Source: CAYRQP01 sp964426545 (GTDB lineage: Bacteria > Fermentibacterota > Fermentibacteria > Fermentibacterales > JCC-6). From it: a stretch of 64,000 bases of DNA. How positions within the stretch are numbered: the stretch's first letter is position 1; each line of letters opens with the position of its first letter. A model generated the notes under the pieces. The model did no database searches. It was not told the origin of the DNA and saw only the letters and a program-made list of their open reading frames with translations. Below, in pieces: positions 8,735 to 17,793 of this stretch. A program made the position numbers and the translations under genes. The stretch is from contig CAYRQP010000001.1 in the NCBI GenBank assembly GCA_964426545.1, forward strand, positions 273,435 through 337,434, written 5' to 3'.

Positions 8735-10173
8735 GCCATAATCTCCCTCAGCACTTTTCGAGCTTCTTCCCTATCATCGAAATGAATCTTCTCTCTGCCG
8801 AGTATCTGATAATCTTCATGTCCTTTTCCGGCTATGATTACCACATCCCCGGCCTCAGCCATTCCTATTGCTTTACCTATGGCTCCGGCCCTATCAGAAT
8901 CAATGATCACACTCTTCGAATCCGGTACACCTTCAAGGATATTTTCAATAATCAGGTCAGGATCTTCGGTCCGGGGATTATCACTTGTGACAATTACAAT
9001 ATCGGCATTATCACAGGCAAGCCTTCCCATGATCGGACGTTTCAGCGGATCTCTGTCTCCACCGGCACCGAAAACGACTATTACTTTTCTTTCTGCTGAC
9101 TCACGTGCCTGTTCGAGAATGCATTTCAGCGCATCAGGGGTATGAGCATAATCGACTGCAACAAGGAATTCCTGACCTTCATCGACTACTTCCAGCCTTC
9201 CGGGTACTCCGGGAAATTCTGACAATGCTTCTGCTGCATCGGAGATATCACATCCCAGCACATCACACACAGCGAGTGCACCCGCTGCATTATAGACATT
9301 TACCTTTCCGGGAATTTGCAGAGTCACTTCAACCGGGGTAGTTCTGCAGTTTAGTTTGAATACAGTTCTTTTCAGACCTATTTCAATATTTGAAATACGA
9401 TAGTCATCGATTGGACGCATGCCAAAATAGACGGCGTCCGGGATTTTGGGAAACCCTGAAGTATAAGTTCCAATGACTGCTTTTCCACCGATTTTAAACA
9501 GGTCGAAGATATGCATCTTAGCTTTCATGTAATTTTCCATGGTTCCGTGGTAGTCCAGATGATCCTGAGTAATGTTGGTGAACAGAGCAGCATCAAAACG
9601 TACATTTTCCACGCGGAAGAGGGAGAGTGAATGGCTCGACACTTCCATTATACAGGCTTCATCCCCTTCGGAAACCATTTTCGCCATCAGCCGTGAAGTC
9701 TGCAAGGCATCAGGTGTGGTCAGTTTTGCCTTTATGTCCTGTCCGGCAACAATATGCCCCACGGTGCCGAGTAATCCGGAATGTAGCCCGCTATTGTCCA
9801 GTATCCACTTCAGCATATGTGCAGTAGATGTCTTTCCATTTGTACCGGTTACTCCAACTGTGATGAGTTTATCCCAGGGATTATGATAGAAGCGTGATGC
9901 AATTTCGGCGAGAAGAATCCTGTTGTTCGACTCCGGATTTACCAGTATTCCCTCGAATCCTTCTATCGTCAGTTCGGATATCACAACGGCAGCTCCATTA
10001 TCGATTGCCTGCGGAATGAACAGGTGCCCATCGGTTTCGAATCCCCTGATTGCAATAAACATTGTATCTTTTTTTACACTCCTCGAATCACAGGTGATAC
10101 CGGTAATCTCAAGGGTATCCATCCCGTGGGGAATCTGAATCCCGGTGTTTCCAAGGAGGATTTTCAGTTTCAT
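8731..10173 (-). CDS. murE: UDP-MurNAc-tripeptide synthetase (meso-DAP type)
   Basis: Adds the third stem-peptide residue. 480 aa: 'ITCDSRSVKKDTMFIAIRG' uridine-binding start, P-loop 'VTGTNGKTSTAHML', 'MEVSSHSLSLFRVE', 'FTNITQDHLDYHGTMENY' and 'VAVDYAHTPDAL'. The C-terminal 'VTSDNPRTEDP' contains DNPR, which in this family goes with meso-diaminopimelate rather than lysine. This implies Gram-negative-type peptidoglycan. 'AGKGHEDYQI' closes the domain. Overlaps the ftsI stop by 4 nt. Confidence 0.95.
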   Translation of the reverse strand: MKLKILLGNTGIQIPHGMDTLEITGITCDSRSVKKDTMFIAIRGFETDGHLFIPQAIDNGAAVVISELTIEGFEGILVNPESNNRILLAEIASRFYHNPWDKLITVGVTGTNGKTSTAHMLKWILDNSGLHSGLLGTVGHIVAGQDIKAKLTTPDALQTSRLMAKMVSEGDEACIMEVSSHSLSLFRVENVRFDAALFTNITQDHLDYHGTMENYMKAKMHIFDLFKIGGKAVIGTYTSGFPKIPDAVYFGMRPIDDYRISNIEIGLKRTVFKLNCRTTPVEVTLQIPGKVNVYNAAGALAVCDVLGCDISDAAEALSEFPGVPGRLEVVDEGQEFLVAVDYAHTPDALKCILEQARESAERKVIVVFGAGGDRDPLKRPIMGRLACDNADIVIVTSDNPRTEDPDLIIENILEGVPDSKSVIIDSDRAGAIGKAIGMAEAGDVVIIAGKGHEDYQILGREKIHFDDREEARKVLREIMA

Positions 10174-11888
10174 ATAACACCTCCCGCCGGGAGTAAATCA
10201 GCTGATATAGAAAGCGGGTCGAGAACAATATCAGGTTCAATCGAAACTATCCTGGTCATTATCCTGGAAAATGCAGGGGCTGCTGATGCACTTCCCCATC
10301 GGTATGCATAGTCAGGGTCTGCAATCATCACTACAGCAACCAGTTTCGGATTATCAGCGGGGATCATCCCTGCAAAAACGCTCAGGTAGTCGTACTCATC
10401 GTGCATTCTTTCCGCTGTCCCGGTTTTTCCTGCAACGCTGACTCCATTCACGGATGCAGACATTCCTGTTCCTTCTATAACAACAGAAGTGAGTGTATTC
10501 AGCACTTCATCTGCTGTTTCCTGAGATACAACACGGTTCCGGATTATAGGATTAGAAAATAACCACCGGCCGTCCTCTTTCCCTGCTGCAATGAGACGTG
10601 GGTAATAGAGAGTTCCGCCGTTTGCGATGACTGAAAACGCCATGGCAAGCTGAATTGGAGTAACATTAATTTCCTGCCCGATAGCCAACTGGGCTTTCGA
10701 AACACCCGACCATCCGGATGAGCCCGGAGATGACAAGACTCCATTTGATTCTCCGGGGTACTGGATGCAGGTAGGTAAGCCGAATCCAAAGTTTCTGCAG
10801 TAAGAGACTAAGGTGCCAGAATCTAGAAGATTCCCGAACATTACCGTACCAACATTGCTCGAGTGAATTATCACTTCTTCTCTGGTTAGAGTATCCAGTT
10901 TATGAGCATCACTGATCCGCTCACCTGAAACGATGATATGCCCTTCACTGCAGTCAAACAACATTTCCTCGGAAAAAACTCCCTCTTCTATACAGGCTGC
11001 ATAGGTTACAATCTTGAAAGTAGACCCAGGTTCCTGAGATCCGTTGAAACAGTGATTTATCGCAAGTGCACCATTCGGAGCACGTACAGGCACACTGCCT
11101 GCAGCAAGAACTTCTCCCGAATTAGGGTCAACAATTACGCAGGCAGCCCATAACCCACCGGATTCTTCGAGCATTGAGTCAAGTTCATCGATGACAATAC
11201 TTTGAAACCGGGCATCTAAGGTGAGCATAACATCCTGTCCGTTGACAGCTGGAATGTTGTCTGCATCGAGATTTGGCAGATTCCACTCCTGTAATGCACT
11301 TTTTTCAATGAACATGATCCCACCTGTACCCTGAAGCTCATCATCATCCCATGCCTCAAAGCCCTCAGAAAATTCTTCACTGTGCCTACCGACAACACCG
11401 GCCATGATATCTTCATAGGGATAGGTTCGACGCTGTCCGATAGTGATGTCGACTACATCCGGTAGATGCTGCTTTATCTCACTTGCTTCTGCATAGGGGA
11501 CATCAGCTGCAAGTATCATGTTTCCTGTACAGGACTGGAGAGGGAGGAACACTCTTGCATGTTCCCCGAGCCGGGTTACGAGAGTGTCTATCCGTCTCGA
11601 CTGGTCGTCGTTCGAGACATTCGGCCAGTACACTTCAAAGGTAACAACAGCAGTGTTGCCTGCGAGAAGACTGCCGTTTCTGTCATAAATATTGCCTCTA
11701 AGGGGTTCTACTTCTATGCTCTTTACGTGTTGAGAGTTAGCGAGAAACGAGTAATACTCATGTCCTGTTACCTGTATACGAAATAGGAGGGCAAAGGATA
11801 CTGCAAATAGAAATAAAAATAAAACAGCCATAAGTCTTATCCGCCCACTGCGGCGCTCCGGAGATATTTCACTTCTCGCTGACAGCAT
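10170..11888 (-). CDS. ftsI: Septal penicillin-binding transpeptidase (FtsI/PBP3)
   Basis: Class B PBP that crosslinks septal peptidoglycan with FtsW. 572 aa: a short cytoplasmic tail, one membrane anchor (about 18-37), a dimerisation domain beginning 'EPLRGNIYDRNGSLLA', and a transpeptidase domain with all three active-site motifs: STFK (289-292), SSN (343-345) and KTG in 'VAGKTGTAERM' (about 495). No PASTA domain is present. The start lies 20 nt inside the ftsL reading frame. Confidence 0.94.
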   Translation of the reverse strand: MLSARSEISPERRSGRIRLMAVLFLFLFAVSFALLFRIQVTGHEYYSFLANSQHVKSIEVEPLRGNIYDRNGSLLAGNTAVVTFEVYWPNVSNDDQSRRIDTLVTRLGEHARVFLPLQSCTGNMILAADVPYAEASEIKQHLPDVVDITIGQRRTYPYEDIMAGVVGRHSEEFSEGFEAWDDDELQGTGGIMFIEKSALQEWNLPNLDADNIPAVNGQDVMLTLDARFQSIVIDELDSMLEESGGLWAACVIVDPNSGEVLAAGSVPVRAPNGALAINHCFNGSQEPGSTFKIVTYAACIEEGVFSEEMLFDCSEGHIIVSGERISDAHKLDTLTREEVIIHSSNVGTVMFGNLLDSGTLVSYCRNFGFGLPTCIQYPGESNGVLSSPGSSGWSGVSKAQLAIGQEINVTPIQLAMAFSVIANGGTLYYPRLIAAGKEDGRWLFSNPIIRNRVVSQETADEVLNTLTSVVIEGTGMSASVNGVSVAGKTGTAERMHDEYDYLSVFAGMIPADNPKLVAVVMIADPDYAYRWGSASAAPAFSRIMTRIVSIEPDIVLDPLSISADLLPAGGVI

Positions 11889-12186
11889 TTAAATCTCCAT
11901 CTATGTGAGAGTACTCCGGAAGTTCAACCACAGTCTGCTGCTCCAGGGGAATCGGAATCAACCCGATTTCTCCTGCAATAGTTTCGAGTCTATCAGGGAT
12001 CAGCAGGGAGGATATTTCTGCATTGAGATCATTTCGTTCCCACCGGAGTTCCTGTTGATGCTCGAGAAGGTCCTTCTCTTTCATCGAAAGACTTAGAAGC
12101 CAGTTGTGAGCGACAATCTGTACCCCGGCCAACGCTATGATCTCGAATACAACTGTAAGAATGGTACTCTTAAGCAATATCCTCAT
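11869..12186 (-). CDS. ftsL: FtsL-like bitopic division protein
   Basis: Small protein of 105 aa with one N-terminal membrane segment ('LTVVFEIIALAGVQIVAH') followed by a heptad-rich segment ('KEKDLLEHQQELRWERNDLNAEISSLL') and a short tail, the FtsL/DivIC topology. FtsL sequences are poorly conserved, so topology and position between rsmH and ftsI carry the call. The ATG at 12184-12186 overlaps the rsmH stop as ATGA; a longer in-frame start at 12264 would lie inside rsmH and is rejected. The C-terminus overlaps ftsI by 20 nt. Confidence 0.8.
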   Translation of the reverse strand: MRILLKSTILTVVFEIIALAGVQIVAHNWLLSLSMKEKDLLEHQQELRWERNDLNAEISSLLIPDRLETIAGEIGLIPIPLEQQTVVELPEYSHIDGDLNAVSEK

Positions 12187-13106
12187 ATTCTGACTCCGGT
12201 GCGCAGTTTGGCAGAGCGGGCACGGGAATTCAGTTCTGTCTCTGCCTGTCCGGGTGCAATCCACTTGGGAGAAGCGGGTGTGAAATATTCGGAATCACGG
12301 AAGAACTGCTTTATCCTTCTGTCTTCGAGAGAATGAAAGGTAATAAAAGCAGCTCTACCACCGCTTATCATCCATTCGGCAAGTCCGTCAAGCAGTGAAT
12401 CGAGATGCTCAAGCTCATGATTGACTGCAATCCGAACTGCCTGAAACACCCTTGAGAGAACTTTTACAGGATTTCCCCGGGTACAGTTCTTCACGGTTTC
12501 TACGAGTTCAGCAGTAGTATAGATAGGACGAGCCCGCATAATAGCTTCTGCTATCCGGCGGCTTCTTCGTTCTTCCCCGTATGTAAAAATGATATCAGCT
12601 ATTTCCCTTTGGGACACAGTATTTACAAGTTCAGATGCGGTGATACCTGATGATTTATCGTACCTCATATCCAGAGGTCCGTCGAATCGAAAGGAGAAGC
12701 CGCGTTCGGGAGTATTCAATTGAATAGATGAAAGCCCCAGGTCAAAGAAAGCTCCGCCTGCATTCGGAAGATCCATCTCCCTGATATATTCCGCTATCTT
12801 CGTATAATTACCGTGCTGTATCTTAATTCTATCCATGCCGGCAAATCTTTCTTTCAATCTCGACACTGAGACAGGGTCCCTTTCCACACCAAATATTACG
12901 GCATCAGGTTGGATTTCCATAAGTGCTTCGATGTGACCGCCTGCACCGGCGGTGCCGTCGACGATCAATTCAATATTCCCGCTCGATGGACTGAAATAGT
13001 CCGCAACTTCTGATAGAAGTACAGGAATATGTTCAGACGTTGATGCGTTAGATACACTGCTTATGTTCTCTTTGATAGACGGTTTCCCGGCGGACACTGA
13101 AACCAA
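12183..13106 (-). CDS. rsmH: 16S rRNA (cytosine1402-N4)-methyltransferase RsmH
   Basis: SAM-dependent methyltransferase (MraW) modifying C1402 of 16S rRNA. 307 aa with 'HIPVLLSEVADYF' near the N-terminus, the SAM loop 'VDGTAGAGGHIEALME', 'FDLGLSSIQLNTPERGFSFR', 'LDMRYDKSSGITASELVN' and the C-terminal 'FITFHSLEDRRIKQFFR'. The N-terminus is about 20 aa longer than usual. Lies 20 nt downstream of mraZ in the standard order. Confidence 0.95.
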   Translation of the reverse strand: MVSVSAGKPSIKENISSVSNASTSEHIPVLLSEVADYFSPSSGNIELIVDGTAGAGGHIEALMEIQPDAVIFGVERDPVSVSRLKERFAGMDRIKIQHGNYTKIAEYIREMDLPNAGGAFFDLGLSSIQLNTPERGFSFRFDGPLDMRYDKSSGITASELVNTVSQREIADIIFTYGEERRSRRIAEAIMRARPIYTTAELVETVKNCTRGNPVKVLSRVFQAVRIAVNHELEHLDSLLDGLAEWMISGGRAAFITFHSLEDRRIKQFFRDSEYFTPASPKWIAPGQAETELNSRARSAKLRTGVRI

Positions 13107-13126
13107 TCCTCCACTACGATTTTGGG

Positions 13127-13579
13127 TCAGTATAAATCTATGTTAACTTTGCTAATTGCCTTCTCAAGTGAATCTTCGGGCAGTTGTGCTTCTGTACGTG
13201 GTCTGTTCGTGTATTTATCAGGGTCCCACAATTCAATTGCATTAAACGTTCCGATGAACAGCACTTCGTGAGTAATGCAGGAAATTCCTAAGAGGTCTAC
13301 CGGAATCATAATTCTCCCCTGTCCATCGATATTGACAGGATGTACATATTGAGAGATTTCTCTCACAATGTTTCTCTGATGAATTAGGTTTCTTGCAAGA
13401 CCTGATATAGAGGTCTTTATATTCTCCCATGCTTCGGGGGGATAAAGTATCAATCCGCCGTCAAGCCCTCTGCCCAGATGAAGACCTTCCTTTGGAAGTT
13501 GTTTTCTAAACTGTGCGGGAACACTCACTCTGCCTTTTTCGTCAAGTGTGTGAGTGTGATTTCCAGTATAGTCATTCAT
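13127..13579 (-). CDS. mraZ: Transcriptional regulator MraZ
   Basis: DNA-binding regulator of the dcw operon, an AbrB-like double-barrel with two SpoVT-like repeats. 150 aa: 'HTLDEKGRVSVPAQFRKQL' and 'NIDGQGRIMIPVDLL' are the two DxxGR-type repeat motifs. The ATG at 13577-13579 is chosen because GGAGG stands just upstream; an in-frame ATG at 13594 includes that Shine-Dalgarno within the coding sequence and is unlikely. First gene of the cluster, probably autorepressing through the TGGG boxes just upstream. Confidence 0.94.
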   Translation of the reverse strand: MNDYTGNHTHTLDEKGRVSVPAQFRKQLPKEGLHLGRGLDGGLILYPPEAWENIKTSISGLARNLIHQRNIVREISQYVHPVNIDGQGRIMIPVDLLGISCITHEVLFIGTFNAIELWDPDKYTNRPRTEAQLPEDSLEKAISKVNIDLY

Positions 13580-13596
13580 GCTTATCCTCCACATGA

Positions 13597-13629
13597 AATC
13601 TATCCCATTTTATCCCACCGTCAACCCAC
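13597..13629 (-). promoter_or_regulatory. mraZ promoter with MraZ-type TGGG boxes
   Basis: Reading the minus strand, three direct TGGG boxes occur at 13625-13628, 13614-13617 and 13604-13607 (steps of 11 and 10 bp, about one helical turn), the arrangement known for MraZ operators. They overlap a possible sigma70 promoter, TTGACG (13619-13624), 16-bp spacer, TAGATT (13597-13602). Boxes inside the promoter fit autorepression. The -10 is only a 4/6 match and leaves a short leader, so the promoter itself is less certain than the boxes. Confidence 0.65.
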
Positions 13630-13842
13630 TATATGGGATTTTCTACCACACAGGTGCTTATAGGCTCTTATGTGTGATAGCCTTTGTGTTTTATATAATT
13701 GTAATACAGGAGTTTACGTGTGTTATGAAAATATCGACTGGTTGGATATTCAGATTGGAATATTCTGTTCCGTGGCGTTGGTGTACCAAATGTGCATAAT
13801 TTGTCGAATCAAGAAGTAGGCTCTCGGGTTAACCTGTAATGT
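13630..13842. other. Intergenic region upstream of the dcw cluster
   Basis: No convincing gene. An inverted repeat (AAGAAGTAG at 13811-13819 against its complement at 13844-13852, loop about 24 nt) spans the stop codon of the BY-kinase gene. It lacks a following T-run, so it is not a clear intrinsic terminator. The rest is AT-rich and may carry further promoter elements for mraZ. Confidence 0.4.
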
Positions 13843-16080
13843 CTACTTCTTCTGTTTCGAGTGTCTGCCGAGAGACTTGATACGCCTTTTCGCTCTCTTC
13901 TTGCTTCCTTCAGAGTAGTAGTAGTGATACCTGTAAGTGTAGTAGCTGTATTGTGTATACATTCGAATAGGGTCAAAACTGTTGAGAAGTGCTCCGGCCA
14001 GCAGGGCGGATGTACGTTCTATTTTCGACCAGGCAGATTTCAGTACTTTCCTGTCCACCGTCTTGGCACCTACTACTATTACAGTTGCGTCCGTTTCAGA
14101 ACTGATGAGGATTGCATCCGTGACAACTGCAACAGGCGGACTGTCGAAGATCACAAAATCCCAGGACTCACGAAGTTCCTTGAGCAGTTCCCTGAACTTG
14201 TCGCTCCCGAGCAATTCTGCTGGATTGGGCGGAACAAACCCGCAGGTGAGAACAGACAGATTGTCCGTTCCGGTATGTTTGATTGCTTCTTTCATCGGAA
14301 TCATTCCTGCAACGACTTCCGAGAGACCGGGTTCTCTTTCACAGTCGAACATCTTGTGAATAACAGGACGCCGCATATCCGTATCTACAAGGAGTACTTT
14401 TTTGCCGGTCTGCGCGACAGCGATAGCAAGATTCCCCGCAGTTGTCGACTTTCCTTCACGGGGTCCTGCACTTGTAATCAGCAGAAGTTTGAATTCTGAA
14501 TCAGTCATCGTAAAACGCAGTGATGTTCTGAAGTCGCGATACGCTTCACTGGCTGGCTGCCTTGGAGCAGACCGCATGACGAGATCCATACCCCCCTGTG
14601 GCGTCTTCACCTTACTCCCCGACATCTTTGGAATGACTCCGATGACAGGAATTCCAAGTTGCTCTATGTCCTCGGGGTTCTTGACCGAAGTGTCGAACTG
14701 CTCGATCAGAATAACTAATCCAATACCGATAACGAGTCCGGCAAAGACACCGAGAATGATATTTCTCTTTGCATCCGGTTTTGTCATTACACCCGGAAGA
14801 GCGGTATCCACAATTATGACATTACCCATTCGTCCGGCTTCGGCAATTCGTACTTCCTCGTACTTGGACCGAAGCATTAGATATATTTCTTCACTTACCG
14901 CCTGATTCCTCTCGAGCCTTGCAAGGGTAAGTTCAGTCTGAGGAAGCGAAGCTATACTATCTTCTAACTCGGCAATAGCAGCATTAAGAGTAGTCTCTCT
15001 GATGTTCTCACCCCGGAGTTGTGCTTCAATAGATATCAAACTTGAGACCATCTCTTCGACAGCCACCGCGGGGTTGGCGGGAAAAGTCGATACAGCTACA
15101 GTTTCAAGAGCAAGGGTTAACTCATCTCTTCTTACTGCGATGTCATTATCCAGACTTTCGATAACAGAATCATCCTCGCTGCTTCCCCGGGCAAGAAGCG
15201 ACGCGCGGGATGCTTCGAGAACTGCCAGATCACTCTGTAGTTGCTGAATATATGTATTGTTCAAAGTTGCAAGTTCCTCTGCATAGTTAGACCTGTCACT
15301 CTCAAGCCGGTCTTCATAATAGTCTCTTCGTGTCTCCAGAACGCTCTGCTCTGTTCTTGCGACAGCTGCCGAAGATTCGAGAGACGATAACTGATTTACG
15401 ATATTCCGGACTTCGGTATCCAGATCTGCTATGCCGTATATTTCTCTGAATACAGTGAGAGACTCTTCGTTCATGGCAAGTTCACTCTCTATAATGCTGA
15501 GCTGCTCGAATAGAAAATCTCTTATCATCCTATTCTCTCCACGGGCTTCGTTCAGATTCCTGCGGTAATAAGTATGAACGACAAGGTTTGCCATTGTCGA
15601 AGCCGCAACAGGGGTGTATCCGATAGCAGAAAGAACAAAGAAATCAGTATCCTTCATTACTGCAACAGAAGTACTTCTGCTGACAAGCGACACCAATGCA
15701 TTGTGAATATTCCTGTCTGTGGATTCCCAACTAGAAAACAACACATTGAGAAGACTGTCTGCATTGGGGGAGCAAAGAATGGAGTCAGCAACTGCTTCAG
15801 CCATACTCCTGCTTTGGATTATCTGTATCTGATTGTTCCTAAGCGGACCCAATTCAAACCATAGCAAACCTGAAGAACCGAGAGTCTGTGACATCTTACT
15901 GCTTGGATCGAAGATGAATGTGGAACTTGCCCTATATACAGGGGTTGTTTTCGCAGTTATGAAAATGCTCAAAGCCAGGCTGATAATTATACAGGTAAGA
16001 ATTATCCACTTATACTTCTTGAGCATCCATGCATATTCTGCCAGTCTTATAGATTCTCTTTCCGGAGCCAGGTCACTCAT
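13843..16080 (-). CDS. Wzz/BY-kinase polysaccharide co-polymerase (Wzc-like)
   Basis: Inner-membrane polysaccharide co-polymerase fused to a bacterial tyrosine kinase, which controls capsule or exopolysaccharide chain length and export. 745 aa: TM1 at about 24-43, a Wzz-type periplasmic region with long coiled coils (about 150-420), TM2 ('IILGVFAGLVIGIGLVILI'), then a cytoplasmic kinase with Walker A 'GPREGKSTT' (539-547), Walker A' 'LLVDTDMRRP' and Walker B 'FVIFDSPP'. The C-terminus has nine tyrosines in fifteen residues (708-722), the autophosphorylation cluster, then a basic tail. Overlaps the SLBB gene by 4 nt. Confidence 0.92.
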   Translation of the reverse strand: MSDLAPERESIRLAEYAWMLKKYKWIILTCIIISLALSIFITAKTTPVYRASSTFIFDPSSKMSQTLGSSGLLWFELGPLRNNQIQIIQSRSMAEAVADSILCSPNADSLLNVLFSSWESTDRNIHNALVSLVSRSTSVAVMKDTDFFVLSAIGYTPVAASTMANLVVHTYYRRNLNEARGENRMIRDFLFEQLSIIESELAMNEESLTVFREIYGIADLDTEVRNIVNQLSSLESSAAVARTEQSVLETRRDYYEDRLESDRSNYAEELATLNNTYIQQLQSDLAVLEASRASLLARGSSEDDSVIESLDNDIAVRRDELTLALETVAVSTFPANPAVAVEEMVSSLISIEAQLRGENIRETTLNAAIAELEDSIASLPQTELTLARLERNQAVSEEIYLMLRSKYEEVRIAEAGRMGNVIIVDTALPGVMTKPDAKRNIILGVFAGLVIGIGLVILIEQFDTSVKNPEDIEQLGIPVIGVIPKMSGSKVKTPQGGMDLVMRSAPRQPASEAYRDFRTSLRFTMTDSEFKLLLITSAGPREGKSTTAGNLAIAVAQTGKKVLLVDTDMRRPVIHKMFDCEREPGLSEVVAGMIPMKEAIKHTGTDNLSVLTCGFVPPNPAELLGSDKFRELLKELRESWDFVIFDSPPVAVVTDAILISSETDATVIVVGAKTVDRKVLKSAWSKIERTSALLAGALLNSFDPIRMYTQYSYYTYRYHYYYSEGSKKRAKRRIKSLGRHSKQKK

Positions 16081-16505
16081 CGTTCCACCATTATCCAGAT
16101 TATATTTACTGCAATTATGATTTTATATGCAAAGTCAATTGTGTCTTTCCACCACTCTTTGCACTGTTCTTCAACATAGATTGTAGCGCCCGGTAGCAGA
16201 ACCGGGATTGGTTCCCCTTCGCCATCGAGAAATTCAGTAAGGTCATAAACGATTTCAGTACTGTCATAGACAATTCTAACATCACTCAGTTCAGCGGTTT
16301 CTGCCGGCCCTCCTGCAGCCGAGATACCTGCGATTAAGTCCGCACCGACAGGAACAAGATACGTGCCGGCAGTCCTGACCTCCCCCCAAACATGGATACT
16401 CATCAGAACTTCATCTGTATCCACACCGGGAATAACATATTCTTCGAGACCGGATGCATAGGTCAACGGCAGAATACATATAAGGGTCAGGAACATGATT
16501 TTCAT
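16077..16505 (-). CDS. Small SLBB-domain protein, likely polysaccharide export
   Basis: 142 aa: signal peptide 'MKIMFLTLICILPLTYASG', one SLBB domain (about 35-115, 'VHVWGEVRTAGTYLVPVGAD'-like with 'ISAAGGPAETAELSDVRI'), and a hydrophobic C-terminus ('FAYKIIIAVNIIWIMV') that looks like a membrane anchor. The first strand actually reads 'SIHVWGEVRTAGTYLVPVGA'. It lacks the N-terminal Poly_export domain of Wza proteins, so it is not itself a complete outer-membrane channel. The ATG at 16503-16505 overlaps the preceding stop (ATGA); an ORF start at 16592 lies inside that gene. Its partner is the adjoining BY-kinase. Confidence 0.8.
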   Translation of the reverse strand: MKIMFLTLICILPLTYASGLEEYVIPGVDTDEVLMSIHVWGEVRTAGTYLVPVGADLIAGISAAGGPAETAELSDVRIVYDSTEIVYDLTEFLDGEGEPIPVLLPGATIYVEEQCKEWWKDTIDFAYKIIIAVNIIWIMVER

Positions 16506-17791
16506 GCTTTTACAACCTTCTCTCTGCCAACAGTTACATCTGAACATGCATTCCTCGAATCGACAATCAGATCCGAATTGTCGACAATCCATTGATAATC
16601 ATAACAGCTGTGATTAGTTATGATGACTGAACAATCATACGATAAAAGTGCTTCTGTAGAAAGTTCGACAGAAACTGGTCTGTGAGCAGACTGTCTGGTT
16701 TTGCCAATCTTTGTAACAAACGGGTCATTGTAATCGACAATCGCACCCAGATCCATCAGTATATCCATGACTTTCAGCGCAGGTGTCTCCCTAATATCAT
16801 CGATATCAGGTTTGTAAGCCATCCCGATAATGAGTATTCTGCTTCCCTTTATACTTTTTTCCCGTTCGTTCAGTGCCTTCGATATTACCTGCACAACATA
16901 CTCGGGCATCTTGCTATTAATCTCGCCAGCAAGTTCTATGAATCTTGTCGACATTTCATATTCATGGGCTTTCCAGGTTAGATAGAACGGGTCTATTGGA
17001 ATACAGTGTCCGCCAAGTCCCGGACCCGGATAAAATGGAGTGAAACCGAAGGGCTTTGTTGAGGCAGCATCAATAACCTCCCAGATGTCTATACCCATTC
17101 TTGCTCCCAAAACTTTCAATTCGTTTACAAGAGCAATGTTGACTGAGCGAAATGTATTTTCCATGATTTTTGCCATCTCGGCAACTTCAGGTGAACTTAC
17201 CGGAACGACGCAATCCACTGCATATGAGTAGATTGATTCTGCAATATCCATTCCCTCAGGAGTCAATGCTCCAACGAGTTTTGGAATTGAACGGGTATGA
17301 TAGTGTTTATTTCCCGGGTCTTCTCTCTCAGGAGAAAATGCAACATAAAAATCCTTCCCTGCTTTCAGTCCGCTCTTCTCGAGAATTGGAACGAGCTCTT
17401 CCCTGGTAGTACCCGGATATGTTGTCGATTCCAGAGCAACCAACTGTCCCGGCTGAAGATATTCCGCTATTTTCTCAGTGGTTGAAGTAACATAACTCAA
17501 ATCAGGCTGCCGTGATTTTCCAAGCGGTGTGGGAACGCATATCATAACTGCATCGGCGTTCTTAATGACTGAGAAATCCATCCCGCATGAGATCAGTCCG
17601 GTTTCAACTGCGCGGGCTACTCTTTCTGAAGGTATGGTCTTCAAATAACTTCGTCCGGATGTAATCATTTCCGTTTTTTCAGGGTCGATATCTACACCGT
17701 AAGTCCTGCAGCCGCCTGATACAAATTCAAGTGCGAGGGGAAGCCCCACATAACCAAGACCAATGATGACCACGATAGGTTTATCTGACAT
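16502..17791 (-). CDS. UDP-HexNAc 6-dehydrogenase (WbpA/WecC-type)
   Basis: NAD-dependent oxidation of a UDP-N-acetylhexosamine to the uronic acid, supplying acidic sugars for surface polysaccharide. 429 aa: N-terminal Rossmann 'VVIIGLGYVGLPLALEF', 'ESTTYPGTTREELVPIL', 'FSPEREDPGN', the catalytic Cys in 'GPGLGGHCIPIDPFYLTWKA', and the C-terminal 'IGMAYKPDIDDIRETPAL'. The GGHCIPIDP form is typical of the WbpA/WecC branch rather than UDP-glucose dehydrogenase. Which HexNAc is used cannot be read from sequence. Two bases separate it from the neighbouring dehydrogenase. Confidence 0.9.
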   Translation of the reverse strand: MSDKPIVVIIGLGYVGLPLALEFVSGGCRTYGVDIDPEKTEMITSGRSYLKTIPSERVARAVETGLISCGMDFSVIKNADAVMICVPTPLGKSRQPDLSYVTSTTEKIAEYLQPGQLVALESTTYPGTTREELVPILEKSGLKAGKDFYVAFSPEREDPGNKHYHTRSIPKLVGALTPEGMDIAESIYSYAVDCVVPVSSPEVAEMAKIMENTFRSVNIALVNELKVLGARMGIDIWEVIDAASTKPFGFTPFYPGPGLGGHCIPIDPFYLTWKAHEYEMSTRFIELAGEINSKMPEYVVQVISKALNEREKSIKGSRILIIGMAYKPDIDDIRETPALKVMDILMDLGAIVDYNDPFVTKIGKTRQSAHRPVSVELSTEALLSYDCSVIITNHSCYDYQWIVDNSDLIVDSRNACSDVTVGREKVVKA

Positions 17792-17793
17792 TA

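Noticed and set aside
13811..13852. Hairpin as terminator of the BY-kinase gene
   Set aside because: The stem is good but the loop is long and no T-run follows on the minus strand.
13861..14499. Plus-strand frames opposite the BY-kinase gene
   Set aside because: Antisense shadow of a well-supported gene; no domain pattern or Shine-Dalgarno.
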